Of a stretch of 64,000 nt of DNA, positions 23,901 through 35,959 are shown piece by piece. This DNA is from Taenia hydatigena (Eukaryota; Platyhelminthes; Cestoda; Cyclophyllidea; Taeniidae). A model generated the notes under the pieces. The model worked only from the letters and a program-made list of their open reading frames with translations. It ran no database searches and was not told the DNA's origin. Position 1 is the first letter of the stretch. Every line of letters starts with the position of its first letter. Location: the NCBI GenBank assembly GCA_036345935.2, contig JADWOT020000003.1, positions 8,792,134-8,856,133 of the forward strand, written 5' to 3'. Made by a program: the position numbers and the translations under genes.

Positions 23901-26900
23901 CGTAGACGTGGGAATTATTGCGGCAAGTGAAATCCAGCACATCATCTGCAGCACTTTATTTCAAGCTAACTACGCTTGTGATGTGATGGAAATTAGGTGA
24001 AGAAAATTCACCAGCACTGAGTGGCAGAGGAGGTGGTGTAGGTGGTATGGAATGAAGTGATGCAGGTGCTGTGTGAGATTTGACCTGACTCAGTGGCTTT
24101 CGTGGTTGTATTTGAGGTCGGATCCCATTTCAGCATTCTCTTTTGGTTTCGTGTCCCCTGGTGCGCTTGATTACGCTTTCATTTGCATTCTGCGTTGGTG
24201 CACTTGCCACAGAGTCTCGTGATATCGTCGTAAGGCGGTTACCGTCCTCATTTATACCTTCGCATGGATGGCGCAGCTGATCGAAAGAGTACGAATAAAC
24301 CCATTTACATAAAAGTACGATGTGCTTTATTTCCACTTTCTCGATTGTGTAGAACGCACTGATTTGACAACTAGGGCGCAAAATGACAAAAGTTGACTAT
24401 GGTAGAGTGTGAGTAATACAAGTGATAGGACTTGGGAGACAATCAACAACCGAAGGGTTTCGCACTCTGCCACACCTTTCTACATGCGCCTCCTTGCTAA
24501 CTACTTAGTGGTTTCAAGCCTTTCCTCTCTGTTGGGTAGGTAGGATGGTGGTCTTGGGTTCTTCTTAGACAAGACCTTCGCGCAGTAAGTGAGGATTGCA
24601 TCGCTGCTACACAAAGTGGGTGGAGTAGAAAATGAGATGAAATGAATATGAACCTCCAGAGAGCTTATCACATGGAAATCCTTGGGGCTTAGTCTCTACT
24701 TGTCATGAAGCGATGACTGCGATGTCCTTTTTAATGCATCATACAAGTGGAAATGGCCTTGCTGAATGCAGGTGGCAGGATGTTGCTTTTACGATCTTTA
24801 AGCGTGTGAAGGGGCGCAAAATATCAAGCTGGCGTATAGCAAAGCACAATGAGATGAGGGGCGTGCACGCTCTACAATTCTGACCATTTGTCCTGAAGTT
24901 GAATTCCTGCTTGCTGGTAAGTTTGCGCACGATCAAAAGACAGTTTCTTCGAAGAGAAATGGGACGAGGAAACTCCTTCTTACTCACTGGCTAAGACAAG
25001 GTCGACAGTGGTTGGATGAGGCATAGGTTTAAACACCAACAAAGTTTCCTACTGCAGGAATATCATTTGTCTTCCTTGTCCTGTACCCATTTTCGCTGGT
25101 TTAGAAGCCCCAAGCCAAAGTGTAAACAGTAAACTACTAGGAGAACCATATAGGTCTTTGAAGAAAATCAATGACATGCAGTTCAGGAAGGCATTGAACA
25201 AACACTTGTGAAGGCCTAAGGGAAAGGAGAATAGAGATCTGTTGTGGGTCACAATTGATGCGTCAGCTGCCCTCCTTTCAGTTATGCTTGATTCCATCAC
25301 CACGATGTGTCAAATTGTCAATGAAAACGGGTGTTGCCCCAATCAAGTGCGGCTCGTTGCTGAAGAAGGTCAAAATCATTCGGTGGCATGCTTTGGAATC
25401 CACATTGTCGTCTAGGAGAAACGACTTAGTTGCTATGTCTCGGTTGATTTTCCCATGGCAAATTAGATTGTAAAGAATCCCAAGTTCGTCGTGCACAATT
25501 CCTGCCCTCCCATTGGCAGCATACACTTGGCCACCTCCGAATCTCAAATTCGAAGCCTCATTGTTGCTTGTTTTAGCCACATCTAGTATTGTCGTCAGCT
25601 TTTCTGCAGTGCAGACTTCGTATCACTGCTCTTCGGCTGACAGACATCAAATGCGATTGCAAATAAAAGGCTGTTATTGGTACCAAACCTTGCAATCCCA
25701 CATCTTTTATTCATTTTCACACCATTTAACGTAGGAGAGACCGCACTGACATTGTTTAAAATCACAATGGACGTAATTTTACGTGCTCATGTCACGAGCC
25801 ATCAATGCTGACAGTAAATATGTGGCAGCAAATCCAACTCGGGTGCTGTGGAATGGTAGAAATCTAATTTTCGGTGCATGGTCGCTAGCCTACACTATCA
25901 TTACCATCGACCTCCACGCGGATTGTCATCGTGAATCTGAACGTTGCTTTTTCGCACTTTAGGGTAGGTTTGTGCAATTTTGAAGGTGAGCGTGATGTTA
26001 GTAGGAGTTAAACTTCGCCTTTTTTATCATTGATAGGTAAGAGCCAAAGATAGCTTTGACCGAATTCGTCCTTCGAAGGGAATTTATTGATATCCATCAT
26101 AACGCGTGAGAGCTTTTGAATCTTTGCTGTGTTGTGGCATAGATCACGCTCGATTGCTTTTGACATCAAAGCTATCTTTCGAGTAGTGGCTGGCAGTGAG
26201 GTGCACACAAAATCAAACAACTACCCCATCAGGAAAGGGAGCAGAACTTGTCGCGAAGTCAGTTTGCTTTGAATCATCATGATTCAAGCCAAAATATGTC
26301 TTCCTAAATGCAGAGATAGCGAAAGGCGAGCGGTTGGAAGGAGGAGGGTGAATAGTTCTCGGGTGTGTATGCGTGGAGACGTCTGTCACGTGGTGATGTT
26401 CTCGTCACAGCACTACAATTTGACGGTTCCCAGTCGAATGGCTTCGCTCACGCAAGCAACAATCTCTAATTGCCACTCCTTCCTGTGCAATTAACGACAA
26501 AACCGTGGGTAGGATTGATAGTTTATTGAAAACCAAACGAATGAATTTGCAGTTTGTTTGGTGAACTACAAATTTAGTTGGTCCTAAAAAGAGCAATATG
26601 CGCGCAAGTATTTTTGCTTTGGCAGAAGGTTGCTTACAATGGTTGCGTCACGGATAAAAGGTAGCGACTAACAGAACCGATGATCCTGGGGAGCGATTCA
26701 CTGAACTGTCCTGAGTCCTGTCAGATGGCACGATTATCAGTGCTGTCGCTGCTTCGAGTGAACCTTCTCCTCATTGACACTTCAGCCCAGGGATTGGAAG
26801 CCGAAGGAAATGGCTATATGACACGCAGCTAAACTGTGAATGAGTGTGTTATAAAAGAATTTGTGGCCTTTCACTTTATCGAGGTAGACAACTTTGCCTT

Positions 26901-27047
26901 GTTGTTTTACACGCTACATGCTGTTCTGCCATCCAGAGCTTTCAGAAATTCACGAGTTGCCCTTCACTTCATAAGTACATTTGGCACACCATTATTATTT
27001 TTCCAAAGATGGTAATTAAAATAATCATGTCTTCCAAGGTATCGGAA

Positions 27048-27262
27048 CAATAGTCTCGGTTCGAACTCACTTCAACAGAAGTCACGAGAAGAGGAAAATA
27101 TCGCTTAAGCGACGATGTGGGTCCATACAGCGATGTGAAGTTGGAAGGAGGCGAGTACGATGTTGGCATAGCTGGCCTCACTGTATGAACTCACATCGTT
27201 GCAGAAGCGATATTTTTACTTCTCCCGTGACTTCTGCTAAAGTGTGCTCGAAATAAGACCAT
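27048..27262. repeat. Small palindrome nested in the right arm
   Basis: Mirror copy of the head-to-head C modules at 11881-12095. It keeps the TCGCTTAAGCGA core (27102-27113) and the CACGAGAAGAGG and CCCGTGACTTCTG flanks. Confidence 0.7.
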
Positions 27263-29227
27263 AAAACGAGCCTAAGAACAGCGTCTGGCAGTGAGAGTGG
27301 ATGAGAGAGTAAATTGGGATGCTGTTTCCGATGTTGGTGATTGTGCTGCTGTATTTCGATGCATCGGACTAACAATTGTAGGCGCTTAAGCTAAGTGAAA
27401 GTGGGGAAATGTGGTTCTGGTCACAAGCAATGCGTCAGTTGTTCTCTATTATGACATGCTTGATTCAGGTGGCAAGAGGCGAGCCGAAATGTTGGTAAAG
27501 ACGAATGTTGTCCCGGTCATGATGTAGTGTGACATGGATGGAAGTCAGAATGGTTTGTATGCAGGTCTTCGTTCGTTCAGCACGACCAATGTGCTACGTC
27601 CATTGTTGGTCATGCCAATCGTGGTCGCTCTCCTTACAATAAATTAGTTGGTTAGGAATCCCGCATTCGCCATGTTCCCTTTCTGCTTCACAATGTTGGC
27701 ATCTACTTGGCTATTTTTGCGAGTACGACATTCGAAGCCTCATTTTCGTTTCTTCCAACAATGAACTTTTTCTTAAGCCTATTTGCAGTGCAGGTCCCTT
27801 GGCACTGCTCACTGGGTAACGGACATTGGACGCGTTTGAAATTAAAGGTGTCTTACCAGTACTCAGCATTATGGTCGCACATCTTTTCTTTATCTTTCGT
27901 TTTCTCTCAAAAAAGATTACGCTGTAACCGTTTAAATCAGAATGGACGTATGTGTTGGGCTTACTTCGAGGGGCATTCAGGCAGACAGTGAATGCGTGGT
28001 AACAAGTTGAACTGTGGAGTCATGAAATGGAAGAAATCGTGTTATTTGGTTCTCGTCCACCAATCAACACCACCAACCCTTCTGGTCTCCAAACAGATGG
28101 GTAGAGTCAGTGACTCGAGTAGTGCAGTTGACTAATTTCCATTTGTCACCGTTGTTTAGGTATTCCCATTCCTACCAATCTTGTGAAGGCAATCCAGGCA
28201 AGTTTTCATCATGTGGCCCAATTGTTTGCTAGTTTTTCTGGTCTAATGACGTTCCAAACGTTGAGTTTGTGAAAACTTGGTTGTTTAATTAGGCAAGTGT
28301 TTTTGATGATCACCCTGAATGATAGTAATAGCAAACTAAACAGCTGATATTCCGAATGAAGGAAAGGATGTATTGGTCGCCACGCTACACAACGCATTCC
28401 CTCATCGCTGTTATGCAGTGTATTTAGACATCGCTCTTTTGAATGCAAGGCAACTCACATGTAAAGAGGTCTTTCAAAAGTAGACCATCCTTCTTAAGTG
28501 AGGCAAACTGGATCAAATGAGCACCGGAGTCGGCTTCGTGCAAAAGACCCTCTTGCGGTTATTCATCCTTTAATTGTGCTTGTCGCGACTGTGTCAAGCA
28601 TGCTTTTAGACTACCCGCCCCATAGTCACTACCCCTAGCTGTGTGCTGATTGGTGGCACCGTTAACGGGGTTGTGCAATGATCCGAGGGATGCGTTTGCA
28701 CGCCTGTGCGTTTACTCAGGCTTTGCAAAAGAATAGGTCTAAACGAGGACGTGATTCAGAGGACAATTACTAAAAGGAAGAAATTTTAACCATTTGTAAG
28801 CCATCAGTAATCAGATGGATACTAATGGAATTATACTAACGTGATGGGGTTTTAAATTTCAAGTACTGATCAAGCTATTTCGTCCATGCAAAAGGGGATT
28901 TCGGGAAGTGATCTGATTTGTGGGCCTTGAAAGTGACATGGAACATGGATCTAACTCTGATGGACATTACCGTCGACCGCTTCGATGGGTTAAGCGTTGT
29001 TATCGCTCGTGCATGTGATACATGTACCTGTGTAGACTCTCACCTCCAATGCAATTCATTTTAGCGACTCCCAACTCCACGCATAGTTCCCACGAGAACA
29101 TCTTAAAAAAAACATCAGTTTATTTGTTTATTTATTTTTAAAGAATTAGGGCGCACTAAATAGTTGCCATTAAAATATGCTATGAGGACCACAAAACAGT
29201 TGGAAGAGCAAAACACCATCATAGCTA

Positions 29228-30512
29228 CTAAATGAAAGACAGCGAAGGCCAGTCTGCAGACGCTCCATAGAGGAAGCCAATAACTCGCTTTATCAGTTCG
29301 ACTAATTTCTTGACGTCCTCATCTTCACCATCCTGCCTTTGATCTCCTTCAGCACCAAGCTGATTTTCAAGTGGCACCGCCAGTGTCTACAATTGCTGCT
29401 TGTGCCTCGACGGCATAGCACCACCTTATCCTGAAGGGACCTGCTCCAATGGTGATGCTGTTTGCTGGGCTCCTGTTGTGATTGGGAGCTTTCAGCAATT
29501 CCAAAGCCTTCACTCAGGCCGCTGTCCCACGGGTCGGTTGATGGGGCACGAACATTTGGTTGTGTTAGAGGCGTCTCATTGCTAGAAATTTCTCACCAGC
29601 CCTTCTTGTTTTGTAGTGCTGATTCTGGAACCACATCTTCACCTAACAGAAGGGTCAAAAATATGACCAATTTTGACGACTCAATCGTAGACAACTGATC
29701 ACTACACACTAATGGCTGTCTTTCAAACGTGTTCTTTTAACACTTTAATGCTTGACTAACCTGAGTCCCCGTCAAGTTGATGCGACACGCCAGTTCTTTG
29801 CGTTCATGCATATTGATGTAGTTTTTCTTGTTAAAGTATTTCATCATCCCACCAATTTGGTACGGAGTAAAGAGAACCCTGCGTCAGCCTTGTCTTTGTG
29901 CCTCAGATACTGTCTGGCGTACCTGAAGTTGTTCTGTGGTTGGCAGTGTAAAAAAGCTTGCTGAATCAGGCATAGGTGCAGCGGCAGAAAGTTGCTGGAG
30001 AAGAGAGTAATTTGGAACTGATAAGATGTGTGCTGGAAGATGCTGACACGTGCCTGGCGGTGAGAACTGTGGCTGCACCTGTGGCTGTAGCAGCTGCTGA
30101 CTTAGCTCTGATGAGGTGTCAAATAGGAGTGGGTATGGCGTTGGGAAATTCGTGCATCGTAGTGGTAGTTTGAGGTTGGTCTGAGCTTCCACTATGCTTT
30201 GGAGACGAAGACATGTCGACGCAGGATGTCTGTCGTCGTACAGGCTTCGGACAGCTGATCGATTTCGGAATTATTGTGGAATGTACAGGCATTGCCCCTA
30301 AGATATCCTATTCACTTGAAGCAGCCTCATCAATTTTCAGCCGTTTTAGTGGCGAAGGATTTAGTTGGGTTTGTTTGCCTTCGTGGTTGTTTTGCAGCGA
30401 ATGCATAAGGGGAAGTGGATCTTGAAAGTACTGGAGATTTAGCCAGAGCAGAGACCGTCTCTTCCGCCTTTTGTGAGACAGAAGGTGTTCCCTGTTCCAC
30501 TTGATGTTGCAC
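29228..30512 (-). pseudogene. NK-2 class homeobox gene relic (right arm)
   Basis: Mirror copy of the relic at 8620-9916. The same TGA precedes the homeodomain (complement 29884-29886), and the 118-bp intron between residues 44 and 45 is kept (29643-29760). So the premature stop predates the duplication of the arms. Helix 3 reads KMWFQNQHYKTRRA: residue 53 is His here (CAC) and Tyr in the left arm (TAC). Both are one or two steps from the CGC Arg codon expected in functional homeodomains. Further substitutions in the Q/P-rich upstream frame (complement 29884-30192) are mostly nonsynonymous. Non-functional. Confidence 0.8.
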
Positions 30513-33235
30513 GATCGGTGACTAAGCTGATACGGCTAATTGTTAATCATGCGATTTTGTCCTTCCTTTGGGTACAAATGGGCATCCCGCATTGACGCAT
30601 CTGTACAAACAAAAGGAGTGAAATAAGAACATGTGCACCTGCATGTAAGTAGATTCTGGCATTACATGTATTTGTGTCAAGTGCTCATTCATGCCTTAAT
30701 GTCTGCGATGAGATAAGCAAAGATTTAATTCTTCTGTCATACACGATGGTGGATGTCTCAATCCCTCTACCTGAAGCATCAGCGAGCGGTCTAATCCAAA
30801 ATTTTTGGCTCACTTTACCGTCAAGGCAGAGATTTGTTTAACCAATAGTTTGGTTAACATCTTTAAAGTGTCTTACGTTCGAAGACGCCTCCTGAACCCT
30901 TTCAGTAAAGCGGAAATCGATGAGTCCAAATGTTGACATGATCACGGCCAGCACGCGTTATTTAAAGATCGGTGTTTCAGATGCCTGCGAACGTAAAATG
31001 CTTTTCTTTCCAACTTTTCGAAAGTTGCACCTAATTGCTGATCCTCAAACATCCTGGATAATGGTGTTTTCGCTCACGTGCCTGTTTTCCCTTCCTCTCT
31101 CCTTTTGATTAGGATTAGGCCCCACGCAGATTCCTTCTCAGGTGGTCCTTGCGATATACTCACTGGACAACTACAGAATGGCCGTGCCATCGCGCACTCT
31201 TTGCATTTGTGTACTATGCCGCCCTCTCAGAAGTCTACCAATTATCGCCTGTCTGGCTGGTGACCTCATTAGCATCCAGCAGACACGTGCGCAAATCGCC
31301 AAGATAATTGTTGGCACACCTCATAAGCAGTGCAGATTCTGTTACGCCTAATTTCCAAATTTACGATTCGAAAATTGCACAGCTCCACAACTTGTGGCAC
31401 TGCTAAGTGAAAATAGAAGGCTCTACATTTTTATTCAGTAAAATTACTCAACGAAATCAGCCAAGTCATCTCATAGTTGTGTCCAGCATCTGGTTCAAAT
31501 CCCTCTTCTACTTTTAACCTTATGCTAGCATAGTCTATACAAGTCAGTGGCATCGAGGTTGAGGTGGCAACAAGTTGCATGGATTTTGTCAATGAGAAAA
31601 ACGTCATTGCACTTATTATTAGCATAATAGCAACTGTGACCAAACGCTGAAGTACGTGTTTTAGCATTAGTGGATCAAAGTTGAAGCGCCTTTGATTGGG
31701 GTGTATTGAATGTCAATCATATGGAAAGTGCATTGAAACAAATCCTCATTACCACCTATTCGTTCCGTCACTCAGTGGAGATGTGATTTACGCACTTCAA
31801 AGTTTGTTTGGATTAACAATTGAGAACACACAGACAGAAGCTTAACTGCTTGATTTGGGAAACTGACCTAAGCAATGCGTCATATGGACGACTTTGAAAC
31901 TAGGATTACCTGATTTTTAACCAGTTTGTTGTCAAGGCAACGGCGTTAATCTAGCTAAATAAGAATTTCCGTACTCATCAGATAGAAATTCATTTATAGT
32001 TCGTATGCATTTTTTAAAAAGATAAATAAGTCAGGGTGCAACTAAAAGGAATCTTCGCACGACACTGAGCCGATGCGCTCGTTATTTCTGGCAGGTTCAG
32101 TGGTTTTGCAGAGCCTTATCAAAAGGCGATATTCATACTACTAGTTGATTGTGGAGAACATTGCAAATGCACACGTTTACAAAAATTGTCAGGCAAGGGT
32201 TTCGCAACATCTAAAGATGCCCAATACACACAATGCAGCGTTATTGCCCACTACATCTTCGGAGGCGATTGGCTTAAATGAGTCAATTACGCGCATGCTG
32301 CGCTGCGCTGATTGGACGCAGTAGAAGTTGGCATGGTTGTGAAATTAACGGTCTGGCGGAGGTTGACCAATCATTGCCTTCTGACTTGGGATCTTGTCTA
32401 AAAGTGTAAATCCAGTTGAAAATATTCGTGCCACAAAGATATAAAGTGAAAGGTCATTCTGCTTCGCTTCATGTAGAGGTCAGTGTAAGCACAATGGGTA
32501 ACCGATTAGCAAAAGTGGTCCAATTCGATAAATAGCATTTATTAAAGCACAATTGAAGTAAAACAGAAGATATTCATTTTCAAGGCAAATAGAACCAAAG
32601 ACCTTTTTGCGTAACATTTTGTTGCTTAAGGCGAAGTGCAAATCTGTGATGAATGAAGACTTGACAAATGTCCAAAATGCTAAATTGCATGTTATTCGAT
32701 CCCAGTAGGCAACATTTTTTATACCTCTACATCCAAATTTGTGCCTTAGAATGGTGTCATTCTTAGTGATTCTCTACAGTCTGCAAACATAATCTGCATA
32801 GGTTGACTAATGCACTTGAAGAAGGCATATCATCGCTAAATTACTTGTGCTCTTGGAGCAGGCAACTCGAAATCCATTACCATCATTTCCATCAAACTTC
32901 GAGTTCTCAGATCTCGTTTCAAAGGATATGAATGATAACGGATAAAATAACTAATGCGATATCTAGATCTCATCGAAACGCAAAGGCTTAAAGATGGTTA
33001 TTTTGCCGGAAGAGGTCTTGCGCTGCCATGCATCAGGTTTTCGCAATTTCTTCAAATGTTACCAATCAGGTGTACTGCGGCGGCAAAAGTTTGGTCTTCT
33101 GGAGGGACTTGTAGGGAACGCCTATGTTCGCGATTGAAAAAATATGAAGCGCAGACTATTGAGGCAATGGCCGAATGATTTGTGAGTCTGACCACCCATC
33201 ACTGCAATGCAAAACTGCTTCTCATCACAAGACAG

Positions 33236-33535
33236 TCACTCACTTAGTAAGCAATCGGAAATGCATCGCGCAACTTTACGGTCCACATGGGTGACACTTA
33301 TTTGGCGAGCCTGCACAATTCTTCTAATTGATGTAAGTGTTAGCGGTTGTTTCGTCATCCCTGTTATTTGTTGCTGCGGGTTCTTAGCACTCCAACATCC
33401 GATTCTTGTGCTGCCAAAAATAGGAAAGTACAACTTTTTAAGTTGCTTCTCCATCGCACTCTTATCTAATCGCCATGGTGGGAAGGAAATCATTTTATGA
33501 CAATCGAGATAATGCGAAGCATTTAAGGCACACAA
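33236..33535 (-). other. Unknown reading frame present three times; open in this copy
   Basis: Right-arm copy of the frame at 5412-5774. It is open over 99 codons, with a Trp codon where the left arm has a stop. A 57-bp deletion after the VTHV stretch fuses the frame to DRKVARCISDCLLSE, which in the left arm lies beyond the stop. No known domain recognised. Whether it was ever an exon is unclear. Confidence 0.3.
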
Positions 33536-35565
33536 GTATCAATAGTCCTTTGCATTCTCTTTCGCCTCCGTTACACGCGCAATAATGCACGAGTGTCAGC
33601 TGAAGTAAAGAAGCACAAAGACAAATGACATTTGCTTCTAAGAAACCACCAGACACCACGAACTACCAATCAAGTGAAAAAAAAAACAATCACACGGTGC
33701 TCTGTCGCCTTCCACCATTTATCTTGCTTCCCAGGTTATCGTCGTTTCAACTGCTCAATTCTTCACCAGTGCTTCAGTACTCCTTTATCAGCTGCTCACC
33801 TTTGGTCTGCTTCTCAGCCTCCATCGCCACTGCTTCCCTCTCAATCTCTCTGATGTCCCCAATCCTACACTTCACCGTTTTAACGTCAGAAGACCAGAAG
33901 AGATTAAAAGTTTTAAATTTATGGATAACGTATGCCACCAGCTTCCTTTCCTTCCCTGCTTTATCTTCCCTTCCTTCCCCCTATCCTAATTTTCGTTACA
34001 ACTGATATCCTTGTGTGTTTCACTAATCAGGGTAGAAATATGGGTAGCGTCCTCGAGTGTAGCGTTTGATAGGAATTCATATTCCTTCCACAAAATCGAT
34101 TTCTGTATGCTCCACTTAAATACATGGCTAGAAAAGCGGGCCAATGGAGAAATTTAAGAACATACAGAAAGAAAAAAATAAGAAATTCAGTGCCCCAGCA
34201 CCATGCAGAGACGTCTCCATGTTGACCTTTCCCATCCTTTCCTCTACTTACCCTCCGTAAACCTCTCGCTTTCGCCTCGTACCCAATCATTCTTTCGTTG
34301 CTTCGCCCAGGTTGGTGATGTTTGCTCGCCACCATTGTACTCCCTGGTGCAAGGCAACAATGGATCTTGGTATGGAATTAGCTTGATCGGCAGAAACGCA
34401 CCTTCGCTCGAGCCATAGTAATCGCAAGGAATGCGTTGTCACTGCATAACAGGCATCCTCTCAAGAAAAGCTGAGGACAAGCAGTCACAACGAGGCAGCG
34501 CATTTAAGTCAAAGCACATTAGCATCGGTGGTTCTTCTCATTCTCTTCCTCCTCCTTTGCATGCACTAAGATGCACACAACTTAATCAAGTCACGAAAGC
34601 ACGGAAGTGAGTGGCGCCAGCTCCCTCAAAATCACCTCTTAGTAGTTCTGTCCAACGTCCACACCTAGATGGCACTGGGCGGCACCACACGGCGCGTGTT
34701 GCAATCGATTTACACGTGTCAGGTTAAATTAATCTACCACACGACAAACTGTCAGAAATGCTGTTCTACGTGTTCCACGCCTACATTTATTCGTCTTCCT
34801 TTACCACCTTGCCGTTCATGCCATTCAGTTATTCGTCGGTGCTTCTCTCCTGCCTCTTTTCATTCTTGCTCCCAGCCGTCTTTGTATCCTTTACTTCCGT
34901 CGCAACCCTCTCCATCACCTCATCACTGAAAGGCTTTCAATCCTTAATTTTAGAGATGCTGAAAAGGGAAAAACAGATAGATATCATAGAAATTAGGGGT
35001 AAAATTTTGATGCTAACACCCCTTCCTCTACCAGTGCTACCTTCCACTCCCGAAAATTCACTAGCATGCGTCATTTCAATGTTTTCATATTCGATATCCA
35101 GCATAATCACATGGAAAGAGAGCTATGACTAGGCAGTTCACGTGTCATTGGGAAGAAATCTTCAAATTCTGCCTAGACACGTGTCCAGATGAGTAAGCGA
35201 TTAAATCAGTTCGGGAATAGATGGTAGAAATATAGAAAGCAGTAAAGAAGGCTACACCAGAGCAATGTGGAGAGTCATCCTACAACGCTTATTTCCAATC
35301 CCTTTCTGTCCATCTCCACTCTTACTCCTTCTATTCCAGCGAATTTTCATCTCTTCGCATCTACCTTAATCATTCCCTGTCTCATTCAGCTGAAAACGCA
35401 TGTTACCTAACTCCTGCCGAAAAAACGCATAGACCACAATTGCCGTTCCGAATGCAAAACAACAATTATTCCAAGCACAGAAGTAGGAGTACGCATCAGA
35501 AATGCCCCTTCGTTAGCTCAATAGTAATAGCTAGGGGCGGGTCGTTAAGCTCTCATCTACCGAGC

Positions 35566-35959
35566 TACTCGAGACTCCCTTGGAGGCAGAAGAAGACTTA
35601 ATGCTTGAGCAGAATAGATGCATTCGGCAAACAGAAAGGATTCGGGACTGCTGGCATGGCTCGGAGGCCATCCCATCCGGCTAGGGCAGCAATGTGGCCA
35701 CCCAAGTAACCGTAACTGACATCGGTGGTCAAACAAGCAAAGTATTACAATGGCTTAGCATTGTGTCGATACAAAACACTTAGTAAAAGCACATTTTTCC
35801 GCCCTATATTCCACACTTTTTTGACACATGATGACCACCCAATGGGGTAATTTTTAGTTTTCCCTCAAAAATGCCGGACGTTAGAAGGGAACTTTGGAAT
35901 TTGGCAAAAAAATTAGTGTATTGGAAATGTGAAACCAAAATCCTTGAACTGCAAATGTT
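35566..35959. other. Single-copy junction between right arm and Kelch gene
   Basis: Unique in this window. It would include the 3' flank of the Kelch gene, whose stop codon is at 35960-35962. I see no clear AATAAA on the minus strand just downstream of the stop. Confidence 0.4.

Larger units (their letters stand above)
20961..35565 (-). repeat. Right arm of giant inverted repeat (palindrome)
   Basis: Reverse complement of 3564-18180, position x pairing with about 39142 minus x in the inner part. It carries mirror copies of the modules, the nested palindrome, the homeobox relic and the three-copy frame. Private differences include loss of 57 bp relative to the left arm and terminal copy within the three-copy block (next to about 33292), extra bases near 33536-33580, and loss of the 53 bp found at 6196-6248. 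The + strand here is T/G-rich as a consequence of inversion. The repeat stops abruptly at 35565. Confidence 0.96.

Noticed and set aside
33625..34005. Long S/P/L-rich frame (also at complement 5112-5477 and complement 63210-63576)
   Set aside because: Pyrimidine-rich strand composition explains its length; frame is shifted by indels between the three copies.
34758..35132. 124-codon hydrophobic frame in the right arm, resembling a membrane protein
   Set aside because: The same DNA in the other two copies is frameshifted and stopped, and residues follow T/C-rich composition without a recognisable motif.
3564..35565. Assembly artefact as the cause of the palindrome
   Set aside because: The arms carry different substitutions, different indels and an asymmetric spacer, which a simple mirrored misassembly would not produce.
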